Assembly: GCF_000159235.2 (NCBI RefSeq)
Contig: NZ_ACGK02000001.1
Span: 806,001 to 870,000, forward strand
Direction of reading: 5' to 3'
Length of the DNA: 64,000 nt
From: Fannyhessea vaginae DSM 15829
GTDB lineage: Bacteria; Actinomycetota; Coriobacteriia; Coriobacteriales; Atopobiaceae
This document shows positions 46,409 through 55,484 of the stretch, in pieces. Positions within the stretch are counted from its first letter, which is position 1, and the number at the start of each line of letters is the position of its first letter. Under the pieces are notes generated by a model, which saw nothing but the letters and a program-made list of their open reading frames with translations, had not been told where the DNA came from and did no database searches. The translations under genes were made by a program, and so were the position numbers.

Positions 46409-47491
46409 TCAGACATCTTTTGACACGTCATAACCATAACGATCCTGAATCTCTTTAAAGAGTTCAGAAACAATGTTTTCGGCAGCAACACTGCGAATTG
46501 GTTTACCGTTTTGAAAGAGCACACCTTTGTCTTTTCCGCAGGCAACACCAATATCAGCATCACGCGCTTCTCCAGGACCGTTAACCGCACATCCCATAAC
46601 TGCAACCGAAATAGGAGCCTTTAATTTTGCAAGTCGTTCGGATACAACGTTAGCCATCTCAATTAAATTAACTTGACAGCGCCCACACGTAGGACAACTT
46701 ACCATTTCTGGAGTTAGTCGCCTCATGCCAAGTGAGGACAATAAATCCCACGCCACGTATACTTCCTCTACAGGATCTGCAGTTAAGGAAAGGCGAATTG
46801 TATCGCCAATACCTTGTTCAAGAAGAATACCTACACCCACACAATTTTTTACGGTACCCTGCCTTAAGCCTCCAGCTTCGGTAACTCCAACATGTAAAGG
46901 TATATCTGGCAACGCTTGTGACAAGTTTCGATAGGTTTCAAGCGTAGTGGGAACAGAGTGCGCCTTAGCAGACAAAACAATGTCATTAAATCCACGGTCT
47001 CTAAAATGCTCAACATAGCCTGTAGCAGAGGCAATCATTTTTTGAGAAAGCGTTAAATCATCACGTGTGTCAAATTTGCGATCTAAAGAACCTGCATTAA
47101 CACCAATACGAATGGGAATATGAGCCTGTTTTGCAGCATCTATAACCTTGTCAACTTTTTCCATGGAACCAATATTTCCTGGATTAATACGCAGCGCAGA
47201 AGCCCCACGCTCGGCAGCTTCAATAGCTAAACGGTAATCAAAATGAATATCAGCAATAACAGGAAGCGGACTTTTGCGACAAATTTCTTCAAAGCCATCT
47301 AGATCACTTTTAAGCGGAATTGCAACACGAATAAGTTCGCAACCAGCATTCATAAGTTTGTTAATTTGTTCAAGTGTTGCAGCAGCATCTGAGGTCTTAG
47401 TTGTACACATCGACTGCACAGATACGGGTGCTCCCCCACCCACTGCAACATCTCCCACAAAAACCTGATGTGTTTTAGAACGAGCTTTCAC
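46409..47491 (-). CDS. ispG: 4-hydroxy-3-methylbut-2-enyl diphosphate synthase (flavodoxin)
   Basis: [4Fe-4S] enzyme of the MEP isoprenoid pathway. APVSVQSMCTTKTSDAAAT and LPVIADIHFDYRLAIEA in the barrel; cluster Cys residues in SCPTCGRCQVN and GCAVNGPGEARDADIGVA. 360 residues from the GTG at 47491, which has AGAAAGA about 9 nt upstream; the longer frame to 47536 would run through tandem repeats. Follows dxr and rseP, so MEP-pathway genes are clustered. Confidence 0.93.
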   Translation of the reverse strand: MKARSKTHQVFVGDVAVGGGAPVSVQSMCTTKTSDAAATLEQINKLMNAGCELIRVAIPLKSDLDGFEEICRKSPLPVIADIHFDYRLAIEAAERGASALRINPGNIGSMEKVDKVIDAAKQAHIPIRIGVNAGSLDRKFDTRDDLTLSQKMIASATGYVEHFRDRGFNDIVLSAKAHSVPTTLETYRNLSQALPDIPLHVGVTEAGGLRQGTVKNCVGVGILLEQGIGDTIRLSLTADPVEEVYVAWDLLSSLGMRRLTPEMVSCPTCGRCQVNLIEMANVVSERLAKLKAPISVAVMGCAVNGPGEARDADIGVACGKDKGVLFQNGKPIRSVAAENIVSELFKEIQDRYGYDVSKDV

Positions 47492-47517
47492 TATACTATC
47501 TTTCTGTTGTAACCAAA

Positions 47518-47559
47518 TTTTTAATGCACGTAGCACACTTTTTAGTGCACGTAGCTCAC
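47518..47559. repeat. Two 21-bp tandem repeats upstream of ispG
   Basis: 47518-47538 and 47539-47559 are adjacent copies of TTTTTANTGCACGTAGCNCAC differing at two positions. They lie in the 115-nt gap between rseP and ispG. Confidence 0.8.
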
Positions 47560-47606
47560 GCGCCTCTTAGATGACTTCTTGTTTTTACAGAAGCCATATC
47601 GTTTTA

Positions 47607-48974
47607 TTACCCCTGAATAAGAGCTGCTATATCATTTCGCAGCGCAAAAACAAAAAGCAACAAAAAGAGCGCAATTCCAATGTAGGTAACAAACGTTTGA
47701 ATCTTAAGTGGTACTGGTTTTCTAATAACTACGCCAATGATTTCAAAGAGCGCCTTACCACCATCTAAAGGAGGTATGGGCAAAAGATTCATACAACCAA
47801 GTGACATCGAAATCATAGCAGCAAGCATGAAAAACTGTTGAGCGCCCTCTTCTGCTGCACGGGCAGCCATCGTTGAGATTCCCACAACGCTTGAACTTTG
47901 TTGTACAGTTTGCACCGCATATTGAGGCATAATAAGCCTACACACAAATTGGGTAACCTGAACAGTATACGAAGTAGCAAACTGCAAAGATTGACCAATA
48001 CTTGGATACACTACTTTTGTTTGGGCATGAATACCAAAAAGCTCATGAGGCTCAAGATGAGAAAAATCAACTGTTGAGCTGAACTGTTGCTCATCGTGCA
48101 CATACTTCATTTCAAACGTGGCGCGGTCTTTCATTTTATCCGACAAAACGCGAACAATATCGGACCATGAGTGTACGAACTCGCCATCAAGTGCCACAAT
48201 TTTGTCACCAGTAGATAAACCAGCATTTTGTGCAAGAGAATTTGCCTCAACACTACCTAAGACATTGGAATCAACCGTAGTAGTCACGCCTGCTAAGCTG
48301 AGTGTGGCAACAAGAACCACAAACGCAAATACAATATTTACGCATGGCCCTGCTGCAAGTGCTATAAAGCGTTTTATAAAACTTTTACCCGTATACGTGC
48401 GCGCTTTTTCGTCTAGAAAAAATTGGTGAGGATCAGAAAGCATATAAGCACTACCAGCAGGTTTTACCTTCTCGGGCAAAAAATGATGTCCTGTATCAAA
48501 AAGCGTTAACATCTGATCGTCACGTGCAACAGTGGTATATATAATGTTTTGTTCACTATCACCAGAATCGCTCGTCACTTTTTGTATCGAAGCCCAATCA
48601 GCCAACACAGCTAAAAGCTCATGCGCATATACAGTGCTACATCCAAGTGCCTCGGCACACGCGCCAGCTGTTGTGCGTCCTTGTGTATAAACAAAGGTAA
48701 GGCACTGCTCCAACAGTTCATCATCAACATGCGCCATGCCGCAGATACGTGTATAGCCTCCAAGCAACAAAGGAGTAATGCCAATCTCGGTTCCCCATCG
48801 TTTGAGCTTATATGACCATTTATATTTACAGGGCATGCCGATAAAAAATTCGGTCACACGCATCCCAAACAGGCGAGCAGCAATAAAATGCCCTGCTTCG
48901 TGAATAGCCACAAGAAATGACAAGACAACTGCTCCCCAGAATATAGGCAGTATAATTTGAAGGACTAACGTCAT
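47607..48974 (-). CDS. rseP: Site-2 intramembrane protease RseP/RIP with large cytosolic insertion
   Basis: M50 metalloprotease. HEAGH zinc motif at about 25-29 in the first TM, a PDZ domain (GSVEANSLAQNAGLSTGDKI), and the last motif NLLPIPPLDGGKALFE. Start at 48974 for GGAG 5 nt upstream. Between GGYTRICGM (about 80) and the second TM near 200 there are about 100 extra residues. They include a helical stretch (TTAGACAEALGCSTVYAHEL) that looks winged-helix-like. Common RseP has no such domain at this point. Upstream dxr and downstream ispG are its usual neighbours. Confidence 0.92.
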   Translation of the reverse strand: MTLVLQIILPIFWGAVVLSFLVAIHEAGHFIAARLFGMRVTEFFIGMPCKYKWSYKLKRWGTEIGITPLLLGGYTRICGMAHVDDELLEQCLTFVYTQGRTTAGACAEALGCSTVYAHELLAVLADWASIQKVTSDSGDSEQNIIYTTVARDDQMLTLFDTGHHFLPEKVKPAGSAYMLSDPHQFFLDEKARTYTGKSFIKRFIALAAGPCVNIVFAFVVLVATLSLAGVTTTVDSNVLGSVEANSLAQNAGLSTGDKIVALDGEFVHSWSDIVRVLSDKMKDRATFEMKYVHDEQQFSSTVDFSHLEPHELFGIHAQTKVVYPSIGQSLQFATSYTVQVTQFVCRLIMPQYAVQTVQQSSSVVGISTMAARAAEEGAQQFFMLAAMISMSLGCMNLLPIPPLDGGKALFEIIGVVIRKPVPLKIQTFVTYIGIALFLLLFVFALRNDIAALIQG

Positions 48975-48987
48975 ACATTCTCCGAAA

Positions 48988-50202
48988 CTAAGATAGATAG
49001 GTTTGTGCACATGTGCGTGCCTGCGTGTCTACTTCGCGAAGTTGCTCAAGTGATTCAACAGGTGCAAGCTCACAATTTTGCATGGTTTGAGCAACAATAC
49101 GTTCAATATCTAAAAATGAACAGCGACCTTCTCTAAATGCTTTATTAGCAACCTCATTTGCAGCATTCATAATACATGGCATGGTTCCACCCGTTTTACC
49201 TGCTTGTAAGGCAAGTTTTAGACAACCAAACGTTGTGGTATCAGGAGCTGCAAAACTAAGGTGAGAAATAGTTCGCCAATCGGGTAATTTTGTTGATGGC
49301 GTATCCCAACGATTAGGATAGCTGAGCGCATACTGAATGGGAATACGCATATCAGAAGGTCCAAGCTGAGCCTTTGTTGTACCATCTTTAAATTGAACCA
49401 TAGAATGGATCATGCTTTGTCGGTGGATGACAACATGAATGTCATCAATTGGCAGTTCAAACAGACGTGTCGCCTCTAAGACTTCTAATCCTTTATTCAT
49501 AAGTGTTGCCGAGTCAATCGTAATTTTTGAACCCATTTTCCACGTAGGGTGACGAAGTGCATCAGCAGCAGTAACGCTGCCAAGTTCATCACGCGTTTTA
49601 GCGTAAAACGGTCCCCCTGAACAGGTAAGCCAAATATCACTGAGCTCACGTAAAGACTCGCCTTGAAGACATTGAAAAATTGCACTGTGTTCAGAATCAA
49701 CTGGGATAAGCTTCCCAGGTTTAACAAGCGGCATAATGAGATCGCCAGCTACAACAAGCGATTCCTTATTAGCATAAGCAAGTGTCTTGCCGCATTTGAG
49801 CGCGTGATAACCCACTTCCATGCCTGCAGCTCCAACAATGGCACACACAACAAGATCAATGTCGTCTCTTTGAACAATATCAAGGAGCGCTTGAGAGCCA
49901 AATTCGCACGAACACGTGGCAGGAAGATTATCCAGGATGGCATCATTTTTATGAGTTTCATCAACTACGACAACGTGCTGTGCGTCACATGTACGCGCAG
50001 CTTTAACGAGCGCGTCGCACGAATTGTAAACAGAGAGCGCAACGACATCAATTTTGTCGCGGTGTTGGAGGCATACATCAAGCGTTTGAGTGCCAATTGA
50101 ACCCGATGAGCCCAAAATTGCCACACGCAAGCGCTTATGTTCATATTCATCAGATGAAGATGAACCAAACTGCTGAGAAGAATTTGTATTAAATAAACTC
50201 AT
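48988..50202 (-). CDS. dxr: 1-deoxy-D-xylulose 5-phosphate reductoisomerase
   Basis: First committed step of the MEP pathway, NADPH dependent. NADPH motif VAILGSSGSIGTQTLDV, active-site IPVDSEHSAIFQCL, and WKMGSKITIDSATLMNKGLE. 404 residues, with about 25 extra polar residues at the N-terminus. The start at 50202 overlaps the cdsA stop by 4 nt (ATGA), which decides it against the frame to 50244. Confidence 0.97.
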   Translation of the reverse strand: MSLFNTNSSQQFGSSSSDEYEHKRLRVAILGSSGSIGTQTLDVCLQHRDKIDVVALSVYNSCDALVKAARTCDAQHVVVVDETHKNDAILDNLPATCSCEFGSQALLDIVQRDDIDLVVCAIVGAAGMEVGYHALKCGKTLAYANKESLVVAGDLIMPLVKPGKLIPVDSEHSAIFQCLQGESLRELSDIWLTCSGGPFYAKTRDELGSVTAADALRHPTWKMGSKITIDSATLMNKGLEVLEATRLFELPIDDIHVVIHRQSMIHSMVQFKDGTTKAQLGPSDMRIPIQYALSYPNRWDTPSTKLPDWRTISHLSFAAPDTTTFGCLKLALQAGKTGGTMPCIMNAANEVANKAFREGRCSFLDIERIVAQTMQNCELAPVESLEQLREVDTQARTCAQTYLS

Positions 50203-51188
50203 ATAAGACCACCTAAAACAAGCAAAAAATATGCTGCGGTGCACCCAAAAAGCATGGAATCGCTGCGGTCAAGCAAACCACCATGACCAGGCATTATAGT
50301 GCCAGAATCTTTAAGGTGCACCGAGCGTTTAATACGAGATTCAAACAAATCGCCTATAACAGAAACAATACCCACAACGAGACCGCAGATAAGAGCATAT
50401 CCAAGTGAAATATGCACCAGTCCAAAATAATAAATACCAAACCACACAGCAACAGATGCGACAAGACCGCCATAAAATCCTTCGATACTTTTATGCGGAG
50501 AAATGGTAGGTGCAAGTGGGTGCTTACCAAAATTACAGCCTACAAAATACGCCGAAATGTCATTTGCCCAAACCGAGCACATAACTACAAGCGTTAAAAC
50601 AGCAGCACTAAAATTTGGCTGGCTACATCTTAGAAGCACGATATGCGAAAAAAGCAATGACGTATACATGGGAGCAAAAAAACTCAGGGCGGTGTCAGCT
50701 ATCGTAACATGCGGAGACGCAATATAAAGCACACTTAATACCAACGCATAAAGTATTGCCGTACCCAAAAGAAGCGTATACGAATTAAAAAGAGCTAATA
50801 TTGGAAAGAGCAACGCAACGAATAACCCCACAAAATCATAAGGATTATAGTGCGCAAGCTTAATCATATGAAAAAACTCTGAACAACAAAGCCAGGCCAT
50901 AGCTGCAATCGCAAATGCAGTACTCGTAGGATCTGCATAAATACAACTCACCACAGCTACCGAGTATAAAACACCTGAAAATACACGAAGTAAAAGCTTT
51001 TCGGTCCATGCACGAGCGCGTTGCGTTTTGAGCTCGCCTTTTTGTCTAACGGATTCTTTTTGACTGCGTCTTTCTTCGAGCTTTTTTATACCACGCTCTA
51101 AGCCAAGACCAGATGTAAGGCGCGAGCGCATCTCTTGCTCTGATTTATGAGCAGAGCCTCTTTTAGTAAAAACGTGCAATTTACTCAC
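50199..51188 (-). CDS. cdsA: Phosphatidate cytidylyltransferase
   Basis: Makes CDP-diacylglycerol, the substrate for both CDP-alcohol transferases of this window. Polytopic. The signature SRIKRSVHLKDSG then PGHGGLLDRSDS is complete. The N-terminal 60 residues are strongly basic/acidic and cytosolic, an extension over usual CdsA. 329 residues. It overlaps uppS by 4 nt (ATGA). Confidence 0.96.
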   Translation of the reverse strand: MSKLHVFTKRGSAHKSEQEMRSRLTSGLGLERGIKKLEERRSQKESVRQKGELKTQRARAWTEKLLLRVFSGVLYSVAVVSCIYADPTSTAFAIAAMAWLCCSEFFHMIKLAHYNPYDFVGLFVALLFPILALFNSYTLLLGTAILYALVLSVLYIASPHVTIADTALSFFAPMYTSLLFSHIVLLRCSQPNFSAAVLTLVVMCSVWANDISAYFVGCNFGKHPLAPTISPHKSIEGFYGGLVASVAVWFGIYYFGLVHISLGYALICGLVVGIVSVIGDLFESRIKRSVHLKDSGTIMPGHGGLLDRSDSMLFGCTAAYFLLVLGGLI

Positions 51189-51964
51189 GAACGAACACCC
51201 CCAAATCGGCGCGTTCGCTCTTGATATGATTTAATTGCTCGCAAGAAATCCCATTTAGTAAAATCAGGCCATAACGTTTTGGTTATATAAAGCTCAGAAT
51301 ATGCAATTTGGTACAACAAATAGTTTGAAAGGCGCATCTCACCCGATGTGCGTATAACCAAATCAGGATCAGGAAGACCGCTCGTATAAAGATACGACGA
51401 AAGCACTTCCTCATCAATATCTGACGGCTTAAGTTTTCCATCTTGCACCTGTGTAGCTATACTTTGAGCTGCCTGAACAAGATCATAACGTCCACCATAA
51501 TTTACTGCCAATGCAAATACCATGCCCGTATTATGCTGAGTTTGTTGAAGACCTTGTTTAAATACCTTACGCGTAGTTGCAGGAAGAGCGTCAATATTGC
51601 CAAAGAAACGCAAACGAACATTTTCTTGCGCAAAAAGAGGTAACTCCTTAACCAAAGTCGTAGCAAACAAGTGCATAAGCAGGGTAACTTCGTGCTGAGG
51701 ACGTTTCCAATTTTCGGTAGAAAACGCGTAAACGCTCAGTACTTTAATTCCCAAACGAACCGAAGCGGTTACGATTTCTTTAAGCGAGGAAACTCCAGCT
51801 TTATGGCCTAAAGCTCTATCCAAGCCACGCGCCTGCGCCCAACGACCGTTTCCGTCCATGATAATGGAAACGTGCGAAGGCAAACGATTCAACGAAATAT
51901 CAGATAAACTCGTATCGTCTGGCGGACAAGAAAAATATGATTCTAACTCTTGTGAAATAGACAA
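51185..51964 (-). CDS. uppS: Undecaprenyl diphosphate synthase
   Basis: cis-Prenyltransferase making the cell-wall lipid carrier. VSIIMDGNGRWAQARGL with catalytic Asp, GHKAG, FSTENWKRP, and DPDLVIRTSGEMRLSNYLL are all present. 259 residues from a TTG start that directly follows the frr stop; GGAG lies 6 nt upstream in the end of frr, so coupling is likely. Confidence 0.96.
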   Translation of the reverse strand: MSISQELESYFSCPPDDTSLSDISLNRLPSHVSIIMDGNGRWAQARGLDRALGHKAGVSSLKEIVTASVRLGIKVLSVYAFSTENWKRPQHEVTLLMHLFATTLVKELPLFAQENVRLRFFGNIDALPATTRKVFKQGLQQTQHNTGMVFALAVNYGGRYDLVQAAQSIATQVQDGKLKPSDIDEEVLSSYLYTSGLPDPDLVIRTSGEMRLSNYLLYQIAYSELYITKTLWPDFTKWDFLRAIKSYQERTRRFGGVRS

Positions 51965-52510
51965 CTAAATCTCCATGACCTCTTGTGATTTAGTTTTAAG
52001 CATTTCGTCGATCTTTGCTACAAACTCGTCTGTCAGCTTTTGGATAGCCTTCTTTTCACGATTGACATCGTCTTCATTAAGCTCTTCGTCACGCTCTGCT
52101 TTGTTATTAGCATCACGACGAGCATTGCGCACGGCAACTTTTGCATCTTCTGCATATTGTTTACATTCTTTTACCAGTTCACGGCGACGCTCTTCGGTTG
52201 GCTTAGGAAACGGCAAACGAATAGAAGTTCCATCATTACTAGGCGTTATGCCCAAATCAGAAGACTCAATAGCTTTTTCAATAGCTTTAAGTGAAGACTT
52301 ATCCCAAGGCTCAACAACTAACATTGAGGGTTCGGGAACCTTAATGCCAGCAAGCTGCACAATTGGAGTAGGCTGACCATAGTAATCTACCCGAATACCA
52401 TCAAGTACCTGAGGATTTGCACGTCCGGTACGAACCTTAGAAAAATTATTCTTAAGTGCATCAATACATTTATTCATGTGTTTTTGTGCTTGATCGGTAT
52501 ATGCGCTCAT
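51965..52510 (-). CDS. frr: Ribosome recycling factor
   Basis: Splits post-termination ribosomes with EF-G. 181 residues with KVRTGRANPQVLDGIRVDYYG, PWDKSSLKAIEKAI, and RLPFPKPTEERRRELVK; two-domain long-helix pattern intact. GAGGA precedes the ATG. Lies in the conserved rpsB-tsf-pyrH-frr order. Confidence 0.97.
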   Translation of the reverse strand: MSAYTDQAQKHMNKCIDALKNNFSKVRTGRANPQVLDGIRVDYYGQPTPIVQLAGIKVPEPSMLVVEPWDKSSLKAIEKAIESSDLGITPSNDGTSIRLPFPKPTEERRRELVKECKQYAEDAKVAVRNARRDANNKAERDEELNEDDVNREKKAIQKLTDEFVAKIDEMLKTKSQEVMEI

Positions 52511-52577
52511 ATATCCTCCTCATGTAGTTGTATAAGCTCCTACGATAAACTTTCCCACAATATAATACGTACTAAAC

Positions 52578-53306
52578 CTACTTAGACACGTCTTCACAAA
52601 CAACGGTACCAACATTTTCGCCCTGTAGTGCACGATCAAAAATACCTTTTGCATCAAGATTGAAGACCATAATAGGCATATGATTATCGTTACACAATGC
52701 AGTTGCTGTAGAATCCATAACTTGCAATTCCTTTTTAAGGACATCCATATAGGTAATTTTGTCGAATTTCTTTGCGTTGGGATTCTTAACGGGATCACAA
52801 TCGTAAATACCGTCGACTTTAGTTGCCTTCATAAGAACTTGCGCCCCAATTTCGCAAGCGCGCAAAGCAGCTGCTGTATCGGTAGTAAAGTAAGGATTTC
52901 CCGTTCCAGCCGCAAAAATGGTGATACGGCCTTTTTCCAAATGACGTATTGCACGACGTCGAATATAAGTTTCTGAAACCTGATGCATTTCAATTGCGCT
53001 CATAACGCGACATTGCATATCGTTATGCTCAAAGGTATCCTGAAGCGCAAGCGCATTGATAACAGTTGCAAGCATACCCATGTTATCGCCTTGAGCACGA
53101 TCCATACCTGCAGCTGCGCCAGAAAGACCACGAAAAATATTGCCTCCGCCAACTACAACAGCAATTTCGAGCCCTGCATCATAGGCTGGCTTAAGCTCGT
53201 GCGCTATATGCTGAGGAACAACAGGATCAATACCAAAGTCTTTATTACCCATAAGGGCTTCACCTGAGAGTTTAAGAAGAACGCGCTTATATTTGTAAGC
53301 CGACAT
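52578..53306 (-). CDS. pyrH: UMP kinase
   Basis: Hexameric bacterial UMP kinase. [37 protein letters not shown] and [20 protein letters not shown] are diagnostic. 242 residues. Start at 53306 for GGAAAGG 5 nt upstream. Separated from tsf by a terminator, so it has its own promoter or relies on read-through. Confidence 0.97.
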   Translation of the reverse strand: MSAYKYKRVLLKLSGEALMGNKDFGIDPVVPQHIAHELKPAYDAGLEIAVVVGGGNIFRGLSGAAAGMDRAQGDNMGMLATVINALALQDTFEHNDMQCRVMSAIEMHQVSETYIRRRAIRHLEKGRITIFAAGTGNPYFTTDTAAALRACEIGAQVLMKATKVDGIYDCDPVKNPNAKKFDKITYMDVLKKELQVMDSTATALCNDNHMPIMVFNLDAKGIFDRALQGENVGTVVCEDVSK

Positions 53307-53455
53307 AGTAAACCTTTCCATATAAACGTATATGCAAAAAAAGCCGCATATATCTGTGCATCACATGTAATGCATGTTTTTCTTATTTTAACAGAAGAGC
53401 ACGCAAGCTCAGTAAGGAATGTACGCAAAGCAAAGAAGTTACAAAGAAATGAGCA

Positions 53456-53489
53456 AGAAAAACCCGACTTATCAAAGATAAATCGGGTT
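53456..53489 (-). terminator. Terminator after tsf
   Basis: Minus strand AACCCGATTTATC TTT GATAAGTCGGGTT (one T-G pair) with TTTC after it; 30 nt past the tsf stop. Confidence 0.85.
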
Positions 53490-53518
53490 AATACTACGTA
53501 TACAAAAGATGAGAGAAC

Positions 53519-54394
53519 TTATTCTTCACCAAAAGCATAACGAACAAAGGAAACGATCTTGATAGAGTCATCACCAACAGACTTACCTACTTTTTTAGCA
53601 AGTTCAATAACGGTTACGCTTGAATCCTTAATGAATTCTTGCTCGCTTAAAACGCTTTCTTTAAAGTATTTCTCAAGTTTGCCTTCAGCCATTTTTTCTT
53701 GAATAAATTCAGGCTTGCCACTTGCTGCAGCTTGTGCCATGTAAATACTCTTCTCATGAGCAATAACATCAGCTGGAACATCTTCACGACGTGCGCTCAC
53801 AGGTGCAGATGCCGCTACTTGCATAGCAACATCGTGAGCAAATGTCTTGAACTCTTCGCTTTCGGCAGTTTGAGGCTTGTCAAAGCTAAATTGGCAAATA
53901 TCTGCAAGCTTGCCACCAAGATGGATGTAGCTGCTCAAGCAACCATCCTCAGCAACAACACGCTGAAAACGAGCAACTTTCATGTTCTCACCAATAACGT
54001 GAATCATTTCAGTTAATTCATCGGCAACGGTAGAATTATCCAAAGGACATGCTTTAAGAGCCTCAACGTCACTAGGATCATGCTGTGCAACACATTGAGC
54101 CAGTTTATTTGCAAAAGAAGTAAACTTAGGGTTAGTACCCACAAAGTCTGTTTCGCAGGTAAGCTCCAAAAGTGCACCAGTTTTACCGTCTTCAGAGACA
54201 TAAGCAGCGATGGTGCCTTCATTCGTATCACGACCAGCGCGTTTAACAGCCTTTGCAACGCCCATCTTGCGAAGCACGTCTACAGCTTTTTCAATGTCAC
54301 CATCGGCTTCTACTAAAGCTTTTTTACACTCCATCATAGGCGAGTCGGTCATTTCACGGAGTTGTTTTACCAATGCTGCGCTAATTTGTGCCAT
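53519..54394 (-). CDS. tsf: Elongation factor Ts
   Basis: Nucleotide exchange factor for EF-Tu. N-terminal UBA-type region LVKQLREMTDSPMMECKKAL, then ETDFVGTNPKF and the two-lobed core. 291 residues. AAAGGAG precedes the ATG. Downstream of rpsB by 36 nt; terminated before pyrH. Confidence 0.97.
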   Translation of the reverse strand: MAQISAALVKQLREMTDSPMMECKKALVEADGDIEKAVDVLRKMGVAKAVKRAGRDTNEGTIAAYVSEDGKTGALLELTCETDFVGTNPKFTSFANKLAQCVAQHDPSDVEALKACPLDNSTVADELTEMIHVIGENMKVARFQRVVAEDGCLSSYIHLGGKLADICQFSFDKPQTAESEEFKTFAHDVAMQVAASAPVSARREDVPADVIAHEKSIYMAQAAASGKPEFIQEKMAEGKLEKYFKESVLSEQEFIKDSSVTVIELAKKVGKSVGDDSIKIVSFVRYAFGEE

Positions 54395-54430
54395 GATTTC
54401 TCCTTTATAGGATTAGAGTCTACAATACTA

Positions 54431-55204
54431 CTACTCAGAAACAGATGCTTTATCTGAAGAATCTTCTTGTGCCTTTTCTTCTTGACTACCCTGCTTCATT
54501 TCTTCCTCAGAAATTTGTTCTTTACCCTTACCAGCAAGAACAGCATCAGCAACAAGTTCGCACATAAGATTTACCGAACGAATTGCGTCATCGTTAGCAG
54601 GAATACCATAATCAACTACATCAGGATCAGAGTTAGTGTCAAGCAATGCAACAACAGGAATGTGAAGACGATTTGCCTCACGAATTGCAATTTCTTCACG
54701 CTTTGAATCTACAATAAAGAGTGCCTGAGGAAGTGCGTGCATATCACGAACACCACCAAGATTGCGCTGCAGCTTTTCGAGTTCTTTGCCCAAAACGGCT
54801 TGCTCTTTTTTAGGAAGCGCAGCCATACGACCGTCTTCTACCATAGCCTCAAGCTCTTCCATACGATCGATACGTGAACGCATGGTTACAAAGTTAGTAA
54901 GCATACCGCCCAACCAACGCTGATTGATGTAGGGCATATCACAACGTTTTGCTTGTTCAGCAACTGCCTCTTGAGCCTGCTTTTTGGTACCAACAAAAAG
55001 AATACGGCCTTTTTTTGAAGCACAATTTTTAAGGAAAGTATATGCTTTATCTGCATTTACAACAGTTTGTTTAAGATCAAGAATATAAATACCATTACGC
55101 TCACCAAAGATATATGGTTTCATTTTTGGATTCCAGCGACGGGTTTGGTGTCCGTAGTGGCAGCCAGCTTCGAGAAGCGTACGAATATTGATCTTTACAG
55201 CCAT
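54431..55204 (-). CDS. rpsB: 30S ribosomal protein S2
   Basis: It begins [24 protein letters not shown], then [16 protein letters not shown] and [13 protein letters not shown]. 257 residues, with an acidic tail rich in Glu/Ser/Asp. The start at 55204 has GGAGG 6 nt upstream. It has its own promoter and a structured leader, consistent with autoregulation by S2, which is known for rpsB in other bacteria. Confidence 0.98.
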   Translation of the reverse strand: MAVKINIRTLLEAGCHYGHQTRRWNPKMKPYIFGERNGIYILDLKQTVVNADKAYTFLKNCASKKGRILFVGTKKQAQEAVAEQAKRCDMPYINQRWLGGMLTNFVTMRSRIDRMEELEAMVEDGRMAALPKKEQAVLGKELEKLQRNLGGVRDMHALPQALFIVDSKREEIAIREANRLHIPVVALLDTNSDPDVVDYGIPANDDAIRSVNLMCELVADAVLAGKGKEQISEEEMKQGSQEEKAQEDSSDKASVSE

Positions 55205-55230
55205 AATAAAACCTCCATTGGTTGATCCTC

Positions 55231-55306
55231 CGTAAGCAATCATCCCTGAGCACTACTTTAAATTTGGCTGAATTTAAAGCACCAGAGCACACAAGTCCTG
55301 CTTACG
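55231..55306 (-). promoter_or_regulatory. Structured rpsB leader (candidate S2 autoregulatory element)
   Basis: Minus strand. Outer 8-bp helix CGTAAGCA (55306-55299) / TGCTTACG (55238-55231), perfect, encloses a second perfect 9-bp hairpin CTTTAAATT (55279-55271) / AATTTAAAG (55264-55256). The outer helix ends about 26 nt before the rpsB start. Not previously named by me; regulation inferred. Confidence 0.6.
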
Positions 55307-55345
55307 TGTGTATTTTTACACTGTACACTTGCACAGCAACAATAA

Positions 55346-55354
55346 AGTATACCA
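55346..55354 (-). promoter_or_regulatory. rpsB extended -10 promoter
   Basis: Minus strand TGGTATACT (55354-55346), an extended -10. The -35 is weak. Predicted leader about 135 nt. Confidence 0.5.
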
Positions 55355-55484
55355 AGCTCCACACGTTTTTTCTATACTTATTTTTAGCCACTACGCAGCT
55401 CCATATGTTTCGCATAACCGCTGAGAGCGTCCATGGGTCAAAGCGGGAAGCATTCATTTCAAGCACGTGTATGCCAATCCAAGA

